From positions 1 through 35,650 of the forward strand of contig CAZTCD010000038.1 of NCBI GenBank assembly GCA_964612065.1: 35,650 nucleotides of DNA. The letters are read 5' to 3'. Positions 16,630 to 23,724 of this stretch are shown here, piece by piece. The stretch is from JAKFYM01 sp964612065. Lineage in GTDB: Bacteria > Bdellovibrionota > UBA1018 > CAIPTA01. The first letter of the stretch is position 1. The number at the start of each line of letters is the position of its first letter. The position numbers were made by a program, and so were the translations under genes. The notes under the pieces were generated by a model. The model was not told the origin of the DNA. It did not search any database and was given only the letters and a program-made list of their open reading frames with translations.

Positions 16630-17460
16630 TCAGCCCTTGGGCTTTCCCTTGATGCGCAGAAGATCGATATTGATGAAGGCAAGGTGCTCTTCTTTGCTGG
16701 CATCAATCAGCTCAGTAATTCTCAAAGCGGAATCCATCAGCGACTTGCGGATCAGTGCCATGGTCTCCGGGCAAGTGGTGCAGGGAATGGTCACCGAAAA
16801 CTCATCGTCTTCGAGATAGGGATATTCCACGAACCGTTTCACGGCCAACTGCCGCCAGTTCTGGTGGTGGCGGAATACGAGCGGATCCTCGGAGCCGATG
16901 TGCGTGGTGCTAGGGCCCATTTTATAGCCGTTCTTTTCCTGCACCACGAGGCCACAGCTCGAGAGGAACTCCATCACCTGCTTCACTCTTCCGATCGGAA
17001 GGCCCAGATGCGCCGCCAGCGCGGGAATGGTGTCGTGCTCCGGGATATTGCAGAGCATGCGGATGGCGGAGAAATACCATTCCGAGTAGAACACGGCCTT
17101 TTCTTTGTCGGTAACCACAGCCTTTTTGGGAATGCGTCCGCTGAGGGTTCTGGATTTCTGCCGGAGGTTTTCAATCTTTCGCTCCGCAAAGGCGCGGAGG
17201 CGGGGGTTGCCCGCCCGGCTTCTTTCTACCAGTGCCATGAAGAAATCGGTTTCCAGGGAGGAGAGCTCGAGGAATCCGGCGAGATCGATAGCTTGTTCAA
17301 AAGTGAGGTCCCGCTCTCCGTTGAAAACCTGGCTGAGCGTGGAGCGAGGCACCTTCATCGCTTCGGCCATGAGCTTGAACACGCCGCGGCCGCCGGAAGG
17401 GTAATCTTTGATGCGCGCATCGACGAATTTTTTGTAGTCATCAAATTCGAAAATAGTCAT
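16630..17460 (-). CDS. TIGR02147-type regulator
   Basis: A 276-aa protein. The N-terminal YKKFVDARIKDYP and the helix-turn-helix-like VPRSTLSQVFNGERDLTFEQAIDLAGFLEL are hallmarks of the TIGR02147 family, and the C-terminal half (FSVTIPCTTCPETMALIRK) matches the DUF4423-type domain. The family is, to my knowledge, concentrated in Fibrobacteres and Bdellovibrio-like bacteria, and is presumed to regulate transcription. It faces away from the small secreted gene at 17641 across a 180-bp gap that should hold both promoters. Confidence 0.85.
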   Translation of the reverse strand: MTIFEFDDYKKFVDARIKDYPSGGRGVFKLMAEAMKVPRSTLSQVFNGERDLTFEQAIDLAGFLELSSLETDFFMALVERSRAGNPRLRAFAERKIENLRQKSRTLSGRIPKKAVVTDKEKAVFYSEWYFSAIRMLCNIPEHDTIPALAAHLGLPIGRVKQVMEFLSSCGLVVQEKNGYKMGPSTTHIGSEDPLVFRHHQNWRQLAVKRFVEYPYLEDDEFSVTIPCTTCPETMALIRKSLMDSALRITELIDASKEEHLAFINIDLLRIKGKPKG

Positions 17461-17640
17461 AGCAATTATGTTAACGGCTTTTGTTCACAGGAAGGTAAGC
17501 GATTTGTAGCCAGAAAATGAACAGAATGAGGCAAAGCTAAACGTGGCCGTGTGGCCATGGCATGGAACTCGCAATTTCACTGGCCGAACCCTGTAGACCC
17601 CTGCAGACCTACCATTAAACCCTGAAAGAGGAATGCATCC

Positions 17641-17883
17641 ATGTTGAAGCTATTTACACCCGTTAAGATCCTGGTGCTGGTGTTAACCCTGGCCTCGCCC
17701 GCTGCCCTTGCTGGCCGCGATAGTGGTGGAAACGGTGACCCCGAATACACCTATGGCAATGACGATATCGGAATCGATAGAGAGGTGGGAGCTCGCGAGC
17801 GTTGCGAGCAGAACGCCTTCTCTCCCGACGACGCCCGCCGCTGTGCCTACCAGGGCGAAGCAGACGAATACGTATCGCAGTAA
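17641..17883 (+). CDS. small secreted protein of unknown function
   Basis: An 80-aa protein with a signal peptide (about residues 1-24, ending PAALA) and a short acidic mature part with two Cys (ERCEQNAFSPDDARRCAYQG). ATG 17641 is preceded by AGAGGAA at about 9-10 nt. An intrinsic terminator follows its stop, so it is a monocistronic unit. No family recognised. Confidence 0.65.
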   Translation: MLKLFTPVKILVLVLTLASPAALAGRDSGGNGDPEYTYGNDDIGIDREVGARERCEQNAFSPDDARRCAYQGEADEYVSQ

Positions 17884-17906
17884 GCTGCGTCTCTCTGCCT
17901 AGCGAA

Positions 17907-17940
17907 GGCTGCCAGAACACCTCTGGCGGCCTTTCTTATT
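17907..17940 (+). terminator. intrinsic terminator after the small secreted gene
   Basis: GGCTGCCAGA and TCTGGCGGCC form a 10-bp stem (one G-U pair) around a 5-nt loop, followed by TTTCTTATTT. Confidence 0.8.
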
Positions 17941-18084
17941 TCCTCTCCCCCCTCTTCATTGCATGCCCTAAAATCCATAAATCACCAATAAATACATGGA
18001 TTTGTATTGTTTTACTGGTTCACGAAAATTGAACAATCCCGGTCGAAGATTAGAATCCTTATCATTACTGGGTGGTCGGGTATT

Positions 18085-18093
18085 TGTTATAAA
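18085..18093 (+). promoter_or_regulatory. candidate extended -10 promoter of the hairpin RNA
   Basis: TGTTATAAA matches the extended -10 pattern TGnTATAAT with one change and would start a transcript near 18100. An alternative is TTGAAC (18029-18034), 16 bp, TAGAAT (18051-18056), starting near 18063. The stretch 17941-18084 shows nothing else. Confidence 0.4.
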
Positions 18094-18177
18094 TGATGCA
18101 TAGAGACGCTGACGGATTTCGCGGCTCGGTTGCATGCTCTATCCGAAACCAAGGGCTCAACCAGACAGTTTCATTTT

Positions 18178-18445
18178 GTGGTCGCCGGCAAGGTTCATAT
18201 CCAGGGTCCATGGCCCTTGCCGGTGACTGCATCTAACCAGGTTTCCGCGCCTCTGGGCGCAGCAGGATTTGGGGTTGTCGGTAAGGTTCATATCCAGGGT
18301 CCATGGCCCTTGCCGACGCCCCCATTAACAGTTTGAGTTTTCGCCGATGAGGTTCATATCCAGGGTCCATGGACCTTGTCGGCGAGGCTCTCTAAGTTTG
18401 GTAGGTCACGGAGGGGTTCGTATCCAGGGTCCATGAACCACTTCG
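18178..18445 (+). repeat. four tandem inverted-repeat units with invariant 11-nt loop
   Basis: Units: 18178-18230, 18271-18322, 18341-18385 and 18409-18445. Unit 3 pairs all 17 positions of TCGCCGATGAGGTTCAT with its partner, using a few G-U pairs. Unit 2 against unit 1 shows a C-G to U-A exchange, and unit 3 against unit 1 a G-C to A-U exchange. Unit 4 has changed most of its stem yet pairs 12 of 13 positions. Loop-to-loop distances are 93, 66 and 64 bp. The linkers tend to hold AACCAG and GTTT motifs. Confidence 0.85.
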
Positions 18446-18457
18446 GGGCAAACCAGG

Positions 18458-18496
18458 TAGAGCCGGGAGGCGTAAGTTTCCCGGCTCTATTTTTTT
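18458..18496 (+). terminator. intrinsic terminator of the hairpin RNA
   Basis: TAGAGCCGGGA and TCCCGGCTCTA form a perfect 11-bp stem around a 10-nt loop, and the stem is followed by a run of seven T. It is one of the strongest terminators in the window and points on the plus strand. Confidence 0.9.
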
Positions 18497-18499
18497 CTA

Positions 18500-18650
18500 A
18501 CTGGCTCCCTTGCCTGTTGATGAACCCAAGCTAAGAGCCTGGGAGAGCTGGTCTTTTCCAGCTTCACCCGAAAAACTCCATCACAGCCGCTACAGCCCGT
18601 TAATTTCGAAAGAGAATTCACTAAGCCGTCAACAGGCAAGGGGGCCAGCT
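18500..18650 (-). mobile_element. MITE-like element, copy 2 (~150 bp)
   Basis: Inverted copy of 3026-3175. Terminal inverted repeats of about 24 bp (left CTAACTGGCTCCCTTGCC, right GGCAAGGGGGCCAGCTAG) differ at two positions, and TA flanks both ends (18498-18499 and 18651-18652). It has no coding capacity of its own; the frame across it merely translates the repeat. It lies between the terminator of the hairpin RNA and the 3' end of the gene at 18659, only about 6-8 bp from that stop codon. Confidence 0.75.
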
Positions 18651-18658
18651 AGTACTCT

Positions 18659-19177
18659 TTATCGGCAGAATCCCAGAGATCGCAGGGCAGCATGCTTCTC
18701 AATCGCTCTCTCGGAAGGGTTGGAGGTGCAGTAGCTGGCGTTGTCGTAAACCGTTTTCCGGCCGCCGCTTTCGTCGCCGTACTGGCATTCCACTTTGTAG
18801 CAAGTAGCAGTGGCAAAGGCCTCCACTTCGGGGCTTCCCATCGTAAGAGAATAGTAATCAAAGGCGGGGGGAGAGCCTTCGATCAGGCGGCAGTGGTTTC
18901 CGTACTGCTCGTTCAGATTGAAGCGGCTGAGATTGATGCGGCAATCATAAGGCTTCTGAGGCGGGGAGCATTCGGCTCCCAGGGCTAACCGCATGAAATC
19001 CGCACTGGAAATGGCCACCTTGCTTCCGGTGGGGAGCACCAGGCGGAAGTTTCTTCCTTCCAGCTCACAGCGAGGCGGTGCGGAAGGATCGGCTGCGCCA
19101 TTGGCTGGCGATGCCAGAAAAACTCCCGCAAGGAGAGCCATTGGCAGCATTGGACGGTGCGCGGAAACATTTCCCAT
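18659..19177 (-). CDS. secreted Cys-rich protein of unknown function
   Basis: A 172-aa protein with a signal peptide (MALLAGVFLASPANGA) and seven or eight Cys in the mature part (PRCELEG, GAECSPPQKPYDC, HCRLIEG, CYKVECQYGD, YCTSNP, GFCR), suggesting several disulfides. The pattern CELEGRNFRLVLPTG...CYKVECQ repeats in style across the protein, but I recognise no family. The start at 19177 is tentative; ATGs at codons 10 and 13 are alternatives. MITE copy 2 abuts its 3' end. Confidence 0.7.
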   Translation of the reverse strand: MGNVSAHRPMLPMALLAGVFLASPANGAADPSAPPRCELEGRNFRLVLPTGSKVAISSADFMRLALGAECSPPQKPYDCRINLSRFNLNEQYGNHCRLIEGSPPAFDYYSLTMGSPEVEAFATATCYKVECQYGDESGGRKTVYDNASYCTSNPSERAIEKHAALRSLGFCR

Positions 19178-19287
19178 GACGGCTGGATTCCCCCCTAAAT
19201 TCCACCCTCGAAAGGGCGAGGTTTTTTTATCTCAGGGGGAGAGGCTTTGCAAACACGTAAGGGGGCATTTTTGCAGGGATTCTGGGA

Positions 19288-19635
19288 TTAAACTCTCTGC
19301 ACCAGCCGGAGAGGATTGCCGTCTGGGTCTCGGAGCTCGAGAAAATCTGCGTTAGCCGCGGGTAGGCGAACAACTTCGCTCACGGCCAACCCTGCTTTCC
19401 TCAGTCGGGTGCGTTCACTTTCCAAGTTGCTCACCTCAATGGGAACGGGCGCACCTACGGGTTCAAAGTCGGAGGCATGCACCAGCTGCAGGCGAACCCC
19501 GGCCTGAAGTTCAAACTCCAGGATTTGGGGGTTGAGTTGGGACGTGGGTTTGGAGCCGAGTAAGGTTCGGTACCAGCCGATAGAATCCGGCAGCGAGCGC
19601 ACGGGAAGCCCGATCGTGAGAGGGGGGGTCTGCAT
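19288..19635 (-). CDS. VOC (glyoxalase/bleomycin-resistance fold) protein
   Basis: A 115-aa protein with the VOC layout: LPVRSLPDSIGWYRTLLG at the start, ILEFELQAGVRLQLV in the first half, and FLELRDPDGNPLRLVQRV at the end, with Glu in the ELRDPDGN motif as a possible metal ligand. The family spans lyases, dioxygenases and antibiotic-binding proteins, so the substrate is open. ATG 19635 is preceded by GGAGGAAGA. Confidence 0.8.
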   Translation of the reverse strand: MQTPPLTIGLPVRSLPDSIGWYRTLLGSKPTSQLNPQILEFELQAGVRLQLVHASDFEPVGAPVPIEVSNLESERTRLRKAGLAVSEVVRLPAANADFLELRDPDGNPLRLVQRV

Positions 19636-19730
19636 TCTTCCTCCGAAAAAAATGAGGGTCCGAAATCAGGGCGGCACCTTAACCCTAAAATTCCGACTAA
19701 AATACCATGAAATTTTTACCATCCAGATTT

Positions 19731-19759
19731 TTGATATTTCATCAATGAAATTAAATATA
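19731..19759 (+). promoter_or_regulatory. candidate promoter of the M23 envelope operon, with palindrome
   Basis: TTGATA (19731-19736), a 17-bp spacer and AATATA (19754-19759) form a plausible sigma-70-type promoter about 150 bp before the M23-like gene. The spacer contains a perfect TTTCAT-CA-ATGAAA inverted repeat that could be an operator. I see no other feature in 19636-19918 apart from the gene's AGGAG site. Confidence 0.4.
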
Positions 19760-19918
19760 TGTAGACAGTGAAGAAAGATGAAAATGTCCGACAAAAATGG
19801 TTTTAACGCAAGGCGCTCAGGTGTATGTTCCGGCTCCACCAACCCGCATCTGTCTTCCCTGCCCCCTCGTTCAAGGTGGCCGGTGGAAGGAAGGCGGGGA
19901 GGCTAGCCAGGAGAAAAG

Positions 19919-20881
19919 ATGAAACCCCAGTTGCTGCTTTCCGCCCTTCTTCTTTCGTTCGTGACCACAGGCCCGGCTTCGGCGCTCGCCTCAGATGATT
20001 TTTCCGAAACCGCGCCCGATATCCTCACTGATGCTCAGAAGAGAGTGTTCAATGGCCCCTTTGAGCACGTGGTTTGCCTCCGTTCGGGCCGGCTGAACGT
20101 GCGGGGAAAAAGCCTGCGCGACGTTCTCTTCACCGCCAATAATTACAGTGGTGTGAAGATCTTCCAGGGCAGTGGAACCAAGCTGAAGCGCCGGGGCCGC
20201 TCTTATATCAAGGCCCAATTCCCCGAGCTGAAGGAAAAGATCGGATGGGTGGCCGAAGATCTGGTTCGCCCTCGCTCTCGTTGCCAGGCTGCTGCTCAGC
20301 CCGTAAAGATTTTCGAAACCGACAAACAGCTCAACGAAGCCTCGGAGCTTGGCAGCGGAGGCAACCGGGCCATTATCCGTGGTCTCAATGATCCGAACTG
20401 CTGCCAGTGGCCGGTGAAGGGTGAGCCTACCGCCGATTTCGCATCAGCTCAGCGCCGCTTCGGTGCCCGTCGCGGAAGCAGGCGCTTGCATGCTGCCTGC
20501 GATCTCTACCGCTATAAAAATGAAGCAATCTACGCCGTGGCTCCCGGCCAAGTGTTGGCACAGGTTTATCCCTTTTATCAGGGCACTTATGCACTTGAAG
20601 TGCGCCATAGCGGTGGGTTCGTGGTTCGCTACGGAGAGATCACCGGTAAAAGAGCCGCTAACATCCGGGCTGGTGCCAAAGTAACTATGGGCCAGCAGGT
20701 GGGATATATGGGCAAGGTAAATTCCGGATGCTGTGAGCCCATGCTTCACTTCGAGCTCTATTCCGGAGCACGTAGAGGATCGCTATCGGGCTCCAACGCC
20801 TATCAGCGGCGCTCCGATCTCATGGATCCCACGCCCTATTTGAGGCGTTGGCAAGACACCAGCTTGAAGTCGAGAAGGTGA
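19919..20881 (+). CDS. secreted M23 (LytM-like) protein with altered catalytic site
   Basis: A 320-aa protein with a signal peptide (about residues 1-24), an SH3-like segment (residues about 50-118: LNVRGKSLRD, GWVAEDLVRPRSRC) and a C-terminal LytM fold. Zinc ligands H191-xxx-D195 (LHAACDLY) and H277 (MLHFELY) remain. The two His residues that normally complete catalysis appear replaced: the YxHL position reads YGEI (Glu240) and the first His of HxH is Met275. It may be a binding or activator protein like EnvC/NlpD rather than an endopeptidase, or belong to a subfamily with a variant site. It heads a four-gene operon; the next gene begins 5 bp after its stop. AGGAG precedes ATG 19919. Confidence 0.8.
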   Translation: MKPQLLLSALLLSFVTTGPASALASDDFSETAPDILTDAQKRVFNGPFEHVVCLRSGRLNVRGKSLRDVLFTANNYSGVKIFQGSGTKLKRRGRSYIKAQFPELKEKIGWVAEDLVRPRSRCQAAAQPVKIFETDKQLNEASELGSGGNRAIIRGLNDPNCCQWPVKGEPTADFASAQRRFGARRGSRRLHAACDLYRYKNEAIYAVAPGQVLAQVYPFYQGTYALEVRHSGGFVVRYGEITGKRAANIRAGAKVTMGQQVGYMGKVNSGCCEPMLHFELYSGARRGSLSGSNAYQRRSDLMDPTPYLRRWQDTSLKSRR

Positions 20882-20885
20882 TCAG

Positions 20886-21713
20886 ATGCGTTCTTGGCGC
20901 GTAATAGCAGCGGGCTCTCTGGTTCTTGTGGCCGTGGGCACCTTTCTGATCAAAACGGGGCCCAAGCCCCGCGAGGGGCTAAAGAATACGAGCCTTGCAA
21001 AGCTTGCTACCGCCTCCAAGGCGGAAGACAGCCTGGGCGTTCTCTCTTCGGCGATCGCCAAAGAAGCTTCTCAAGAGAGCCACGCCGGGCATGCCGACGC
21101 GAAGAATGAGTCGTCCGACTCACCTGATTTGGAAATTCCCGAAGGGATGGGAAAACTCCTTCCGGGCCAGGAGACGGCTTATAAGCAGGCACCACCTCTT
21201 TCCGCCGAGGAGATTCGTTCGGTGGAAAAGCTCGTGAGCTCCTTCATCCGTCCGGGCCGCGGACGTGCCGCCCTCAATCGCCTGGTGGCAGACCTTGATC
21301 AGGCCGGCCTGCAGCCGGTGATGGCGAAGAGCTCAAATCCTTTCACCGGAAAGATGCTCACGATCCGAACCAATGAAACACTGGAAGGCACGAAATATTA
21401 TCACGCCACCTATTTCGAAGACGAAGACCAGGGCAGGGAACCTTACCCACAGCACCGCTCCTTCGAGATCCGGGGCTCGAGCGATTGCATGAAGCGCACG
21501 CAGGAGGCCGTGGAAAAAATGCTGGGAAAAAACCTCGGCACTCCGTCCCGGAAGACCGAAGATAAGTTCGTGGAATGGCAGGTGGGGGATGAAACGGTAT
21601 GGATCCACCGCCTCGGTTTGGGCGACATCCTGCACGATCCCTATAACGCTCGCACTTTGGCGGATATCGGCAACTGCAAGGCCGCCATCGAGCTGAAGCC
21701 TGAAGTTCATTAA
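20886..21713 (+). CDS. single-pass membrane-anchored periplasmic protein, unknown
   Basis: A 275-aa protein. Residues about 5-22 form an N-terminal anchor, followed by a low-complexity linker to about residue 95 and a globular domain with LVADLDQAGLQPVMAKSSNPFTG, YYHATYFEDEDQ and two Cys (SSDCMKR, IGNCKA). No family recognised. The 4-bp gap to the M23-like gene and an AAGG site inside its end support co-transcription, so it may act with the M23-like protein at the wall. Confidence 0.75.
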   Translation: MRSWRVIAAGSLVLVAVGTFLIKTGPKPREGLKNTSLAKLATASKAEDSLGVLSSAIAKEASQESHAGHADAKNESSDSPDLEIPEGMGKLLPGQETAYKQAPPLSAEEIRSVEKLVSSFIRPGRGRAALNRLVADLDQAGLQPVMAKSSNPFTGKMLTIRTNETLEGTKYYHATYFEDEDQGREPYPQHRSFEIRGSSDCMKRTQEAVEKMLGKNLGTPSRKTEDKFVEWQVGDETVWIHRLGLGDILHDPYNARTLADIGNCKAAIELKPEVH

Positions 21714-21763
21714 AATCAGCCCGGGCATTCTCGATTGTTGTCCGGAGGGTCTATAATGGGCTC

Positions 21764-22267
21764 ATGCCCATTCTGATTGCGCTCGTGGCGGCTCTAAATT
21801 CTCAGGCGGCTCCCAACTATATCGCGGAACGTAATCCCGTAAATCCGGGGGCCGGTGAGCAATATCGCCTTTTTCTTCGCACGCCCGGCCGTCCTTGCGG
21901 TACCTGGCGCAAAGTTTCTCCTCTGCTTCCAAAAGAGGATATGCTGCTGAGCGAATCCAAACGAAACCTGAGCGGGAAAGACGACGGGTGTAAATTTGTC
22001 TTTGTGGTTCGCTCGGCCTCCGCTCCAGGGAATATGCAATTCGAGCTGCAGGGACCTGCGGGTTATAAAGAGTTTTTCGAAGTGCCCGTGGCTGGCTCCA
22101 AAGCAGCGGCCCCTTCTTCTTCTGCGGGCATCGCCAACGAAAGCGGCAACGGTCTGGCCCCCACCAAAGCGAGATCGAAGCTGAAGCTGGGAGCGCCTGG
22201 GGTTTCCGAGCGGGAGATCAACCCCGGCTCGAACAGCAAGCACCAGGACACGGGCACAGGGCTGTGA
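21764..22267 (+). CDS. secreted protein of unknown function; possible leaderless start
   Basis: A 167-aa protein with a short signal peptide (MPILIALVAALNSQAA), a compact beta-rich core (QYRLFLRTPGRPCGTWRKV, GCKFVFVVRSASAPGNMQFELQGP) with two Cys, then an Ala/Ser-rich tail. The perfect -10 box TATAAT at 21752-21757 would put transcription start on the ATG, although no -35 is visible. GGAGGG lies 14 bp upstream. Its stop TGA overlaps the next ATG by one base, so the two are translationally coupled. Confidence 0.7.
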   Translation: MPILIALVAALNSQAAPNYIAERNPVNPGAGEQYRLFLRTPGRPCGTWRKVSPLLPKEDMLLSESKRNLSGKDDGCKFVFVVRSASAPGNMQFELQGPAGYKEFFEVPVAGSKAAAPSSSAGIANESGNGLAPTKARSKLKLGAPGVSEREINPGSNSKHQDTGTGL

Positions 22268-23100
22268 TGAGATCTTTATTCACGATGTGTACGGCACTCC
22301 TGCTCACCAGCTGCAGCGGGTTGCTTTATTATCCCACCCACCATCTGCATATCGATCCAGCCAGCCTGAAGCTTCATCCGGAGGAGATAAACTTTCAAAG
22401 CGCGGATGGAGTGAAACTCTTTGGCTGGAGGTTTCGCGCCGATCCGAAGCGGAAGCCCAAAGGCGTGGTCGTGCTCTACCACGGGAATGGCGAGAATCTA
22501 TCCTCGCACTACATCACGATGCTCTGGGCGATGCCGCATGGATTTGATCTTTTTGTGTTTGATTACCGCGGCTACGGGCGTTCCGAAGGCGAGCCCAGTC
22601 CCGAGGGCACGGTGAGAGACGGAGAAGCCGCCTTGCGCTGGGTGAACGGGCAATATCAGGGCACGCCTATCATCGTGGTGGGACAGAGCCTGGGTGGCGC
22701 GATCGCGTTGAGGAACGTGATCGATCTGAAATCAGAGATTCCCATCCGGGCCGTGGTGATCGAAGGCAGCTTTCCTTCCTACAGACGTATCGGGCGCGAT
22801 GTGCTTACCCGCTCGTGGATCACCTGGCCGTTTCAGTGGCTTGGTTTGCTGGTGCTTGGCGATAAGTATGCCCCCGATGGAGAGATCGGGAAGATCTCTC
22901 CTGTGCCTTTGCTGGTGCTGCATGCGGAAGGCGATAAAACCGTGCCTTATAGATTCGGGGAGGAAATCTTCTGGCAAGCGGGAGAGCCGAGAGAGCTATG
23001 GAAGGTGCCGGGGGCGGGGCATACGGATGCCTTTCTCGCTCACGGAAAGGAATATGTAGGCAGGTTGCTGGGCTGGCTGGAGCGGCAGGGAATTCGGTAG
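22267..23100 (+). CDS. alpha/beta-hydrolase lipoprotein
   Basis: A 277-aa protein with lipobox LLTSC (Cys16) and the alpha/beta-hydrolase fold: LYHGNGEN oxyanion region, FDYRGYGRSEG, nucleophile elbow GQSLGG (Ser141), acid in HAEGDKTVP (Asp223) and His252 in GAGHTDAF. This matches the family of bacterial Bem46/YfhR-like serine hydrolases; the natural substrate is unknown. The start is ATG 22267 (a GTG one codon earlier is also possible). Last gene of the operon; a bidirectional terminator follows. Confidence 0.88.
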   Translation: MRSLFTMCTALLLTSCSGLLYYPTHHLHIDPASLKLHPEEINFQSADGVKLFGWRFRADPKRKPKGVVVLYHGNGENLSSHYITMLWAMPHGFDLFVFDYRGYGRSEGEPSPEGTVRDGEAALRWVNGQYQGTPIIVVGQSLGGAIALRNVIDLKSEIPIRAVVIEGSFPSYRRIGRDVLTRSWITWPFQWLGLLVLGDKYAPDGEIGKISPVPLLVLHAEGDKTVPYRFGEEIFWQAGEPRELWKVPGAGHTDAFLAHGKEYVGRLLGWLERQGIR

Positions 23101-23117
23101 CGGGGACAAATGAAAAA

Positions 23118-23144
23118 CCCAGGCTGCAAAGCCCGGGCTTTTCA
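23118..23144. terminator. bidirectional terminator
   Basis: CCCAGGCT and AGCCCGGG pair around GCAA, with one A-C mismatch that becomes a G-U pair on the minus-strand RNA. CTTTTCATTTT follows on plus and a run of T (plus AAAAA at 23113-23117) on minus. It serves the convergent genes ending at 23100 and 23164. Confidence 0.75.
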
Positions 23145-23163
23145 TTTTCCGGTCAGAGGGAAT

Positions 23164-23634
23164 TTAGATCGCGCAGGCAGATACTGCCACTGCCTTGGCG
23201 TTCTGGAAGAGCTCGATGCGGGAGCCATGGCCCACTACGGTTTCATACTGGCCCTGTACGGCACGGCCAAAAGTGCTCACGGAAGAATCAGCGCAGCCCA
23301 TGGTGCGGGCAAGAGCAGCGAGGTTTTCGCCTTCGCCAGCCGCCATCTCAAGACGAAGGGTGTCGTAGTTCTGTGCTACGAATTCCACGGCTTTGGTATC
23401 GGCCTTGGCGAAGGTGTGTTGCTCGCAGCCGATGGTTCCAGTGGTCATGCCGAAGGTAGGAGGAACCACGGCATTGGTGGTGCCGCGGGTGGTGGTGGCG
23501 ATGAAAGACTTCTTCTGGGTTACCTGCCAGCCGAGGCCGCAGGAATCAGTGCCGCCATTCGGAGAGATATTGCTGAGTGCGAATGCGGAGAGAGGAAGAA
23601 AGCTGGCTGCCACCATAACGAGAACTTTACGCAT
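23164..23634 (-). CDS. DUF3015 family secreted protein
   Basis: A 156-aa protein with a signal peptide (MRKVLVMVAASFLPLSAFA) and the DUF3015 pattern: DSCGLGWQVTQKKSFIATTTRGTTNAVVPPTFGMTTGTIGC (split over residues about 30-68), a AGEGENLAALA helix and a late CADSS. Conserved Cys suggest disulfides. Function is unknown for the family. ATG 23634 is preceded by AGGAG at 5 nt. Confidence 0.88.
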   Translation of the reverse strand: MRKVLVMVAASFLPLSAFALSNISPNGGTDSCGLGWQVTQKKSFIATTTRGTTNAVVPPTFGMTTGTIGCEQHTFAKADTKAVEFVAQNYDTLRLEMAAGEGENLAALARTMGCADSSVSTFGRAVQGQYETVVGHGSRIELFQNAKAVAVSACAI

Positions 23635-23724
23635 GAATGCTCCTGGATGAGATTGACGATAATTTCAGATTCTCTTCGATCATTGGGGAATCTCGCCTCT
23701 TTCACAAGAATGAAATTCTATTTT

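Larger units (their letters stand above)
18100..18496 (+). ncRNA. putative structured RNA with four same-loop hairpins and its own terminator
   Basis: No convincing gene lies here. Instead there are four hairpins whose loops are all ATCCAGGGTCC (18199-18209, 18292-18302, 18358-18368, 18422-18432). Their stems differ in sequence but keep pairing, including double compensatory changes. A smaller GCGCC-TCTG-GGCGC hairpin sits at 247-260 of this kilobase (18247-18260). The array ends in a strong plus-strand terminator. The orientation is fixed by the terminator; the 5' end is a guess from the promoter-like sequence. Short open frames across it contain repeated VHIQGPWP because the repeats are in frame by chance for part of the array; stops break them. 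I do not recognise an Rfam family. Confidence 0.6.

Noticed and set aside
18191..18206. GGTTCATATCC resembling a tRNA T-arm
   Set aside because: No acceptor, D-arm or anticodon structure surrounds it, and the surrounding stem pairs differently.
18130..18336. Open frame with repeated VHIQGPWPLP peptide
   Set aside because: The repetition follows from the hairpin units; the frame stops before unit 3 and is lost in unit 4, while the stems covary as RNA. No Shine-Dalgarno site.
18178..18445. CRISPR-like array
   Set aside because: Only four units, stems differ between units, spacers are unequal (93, 66, 64 bp between loops), and no cas genes are visible.
18510..18734. Open frame across MITE copy 2 (and its twin at 2938-3165)
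   Set aside because: It is the translation of the inverted-repeat element and runs into unrelated flanking sequence; no gene signals.
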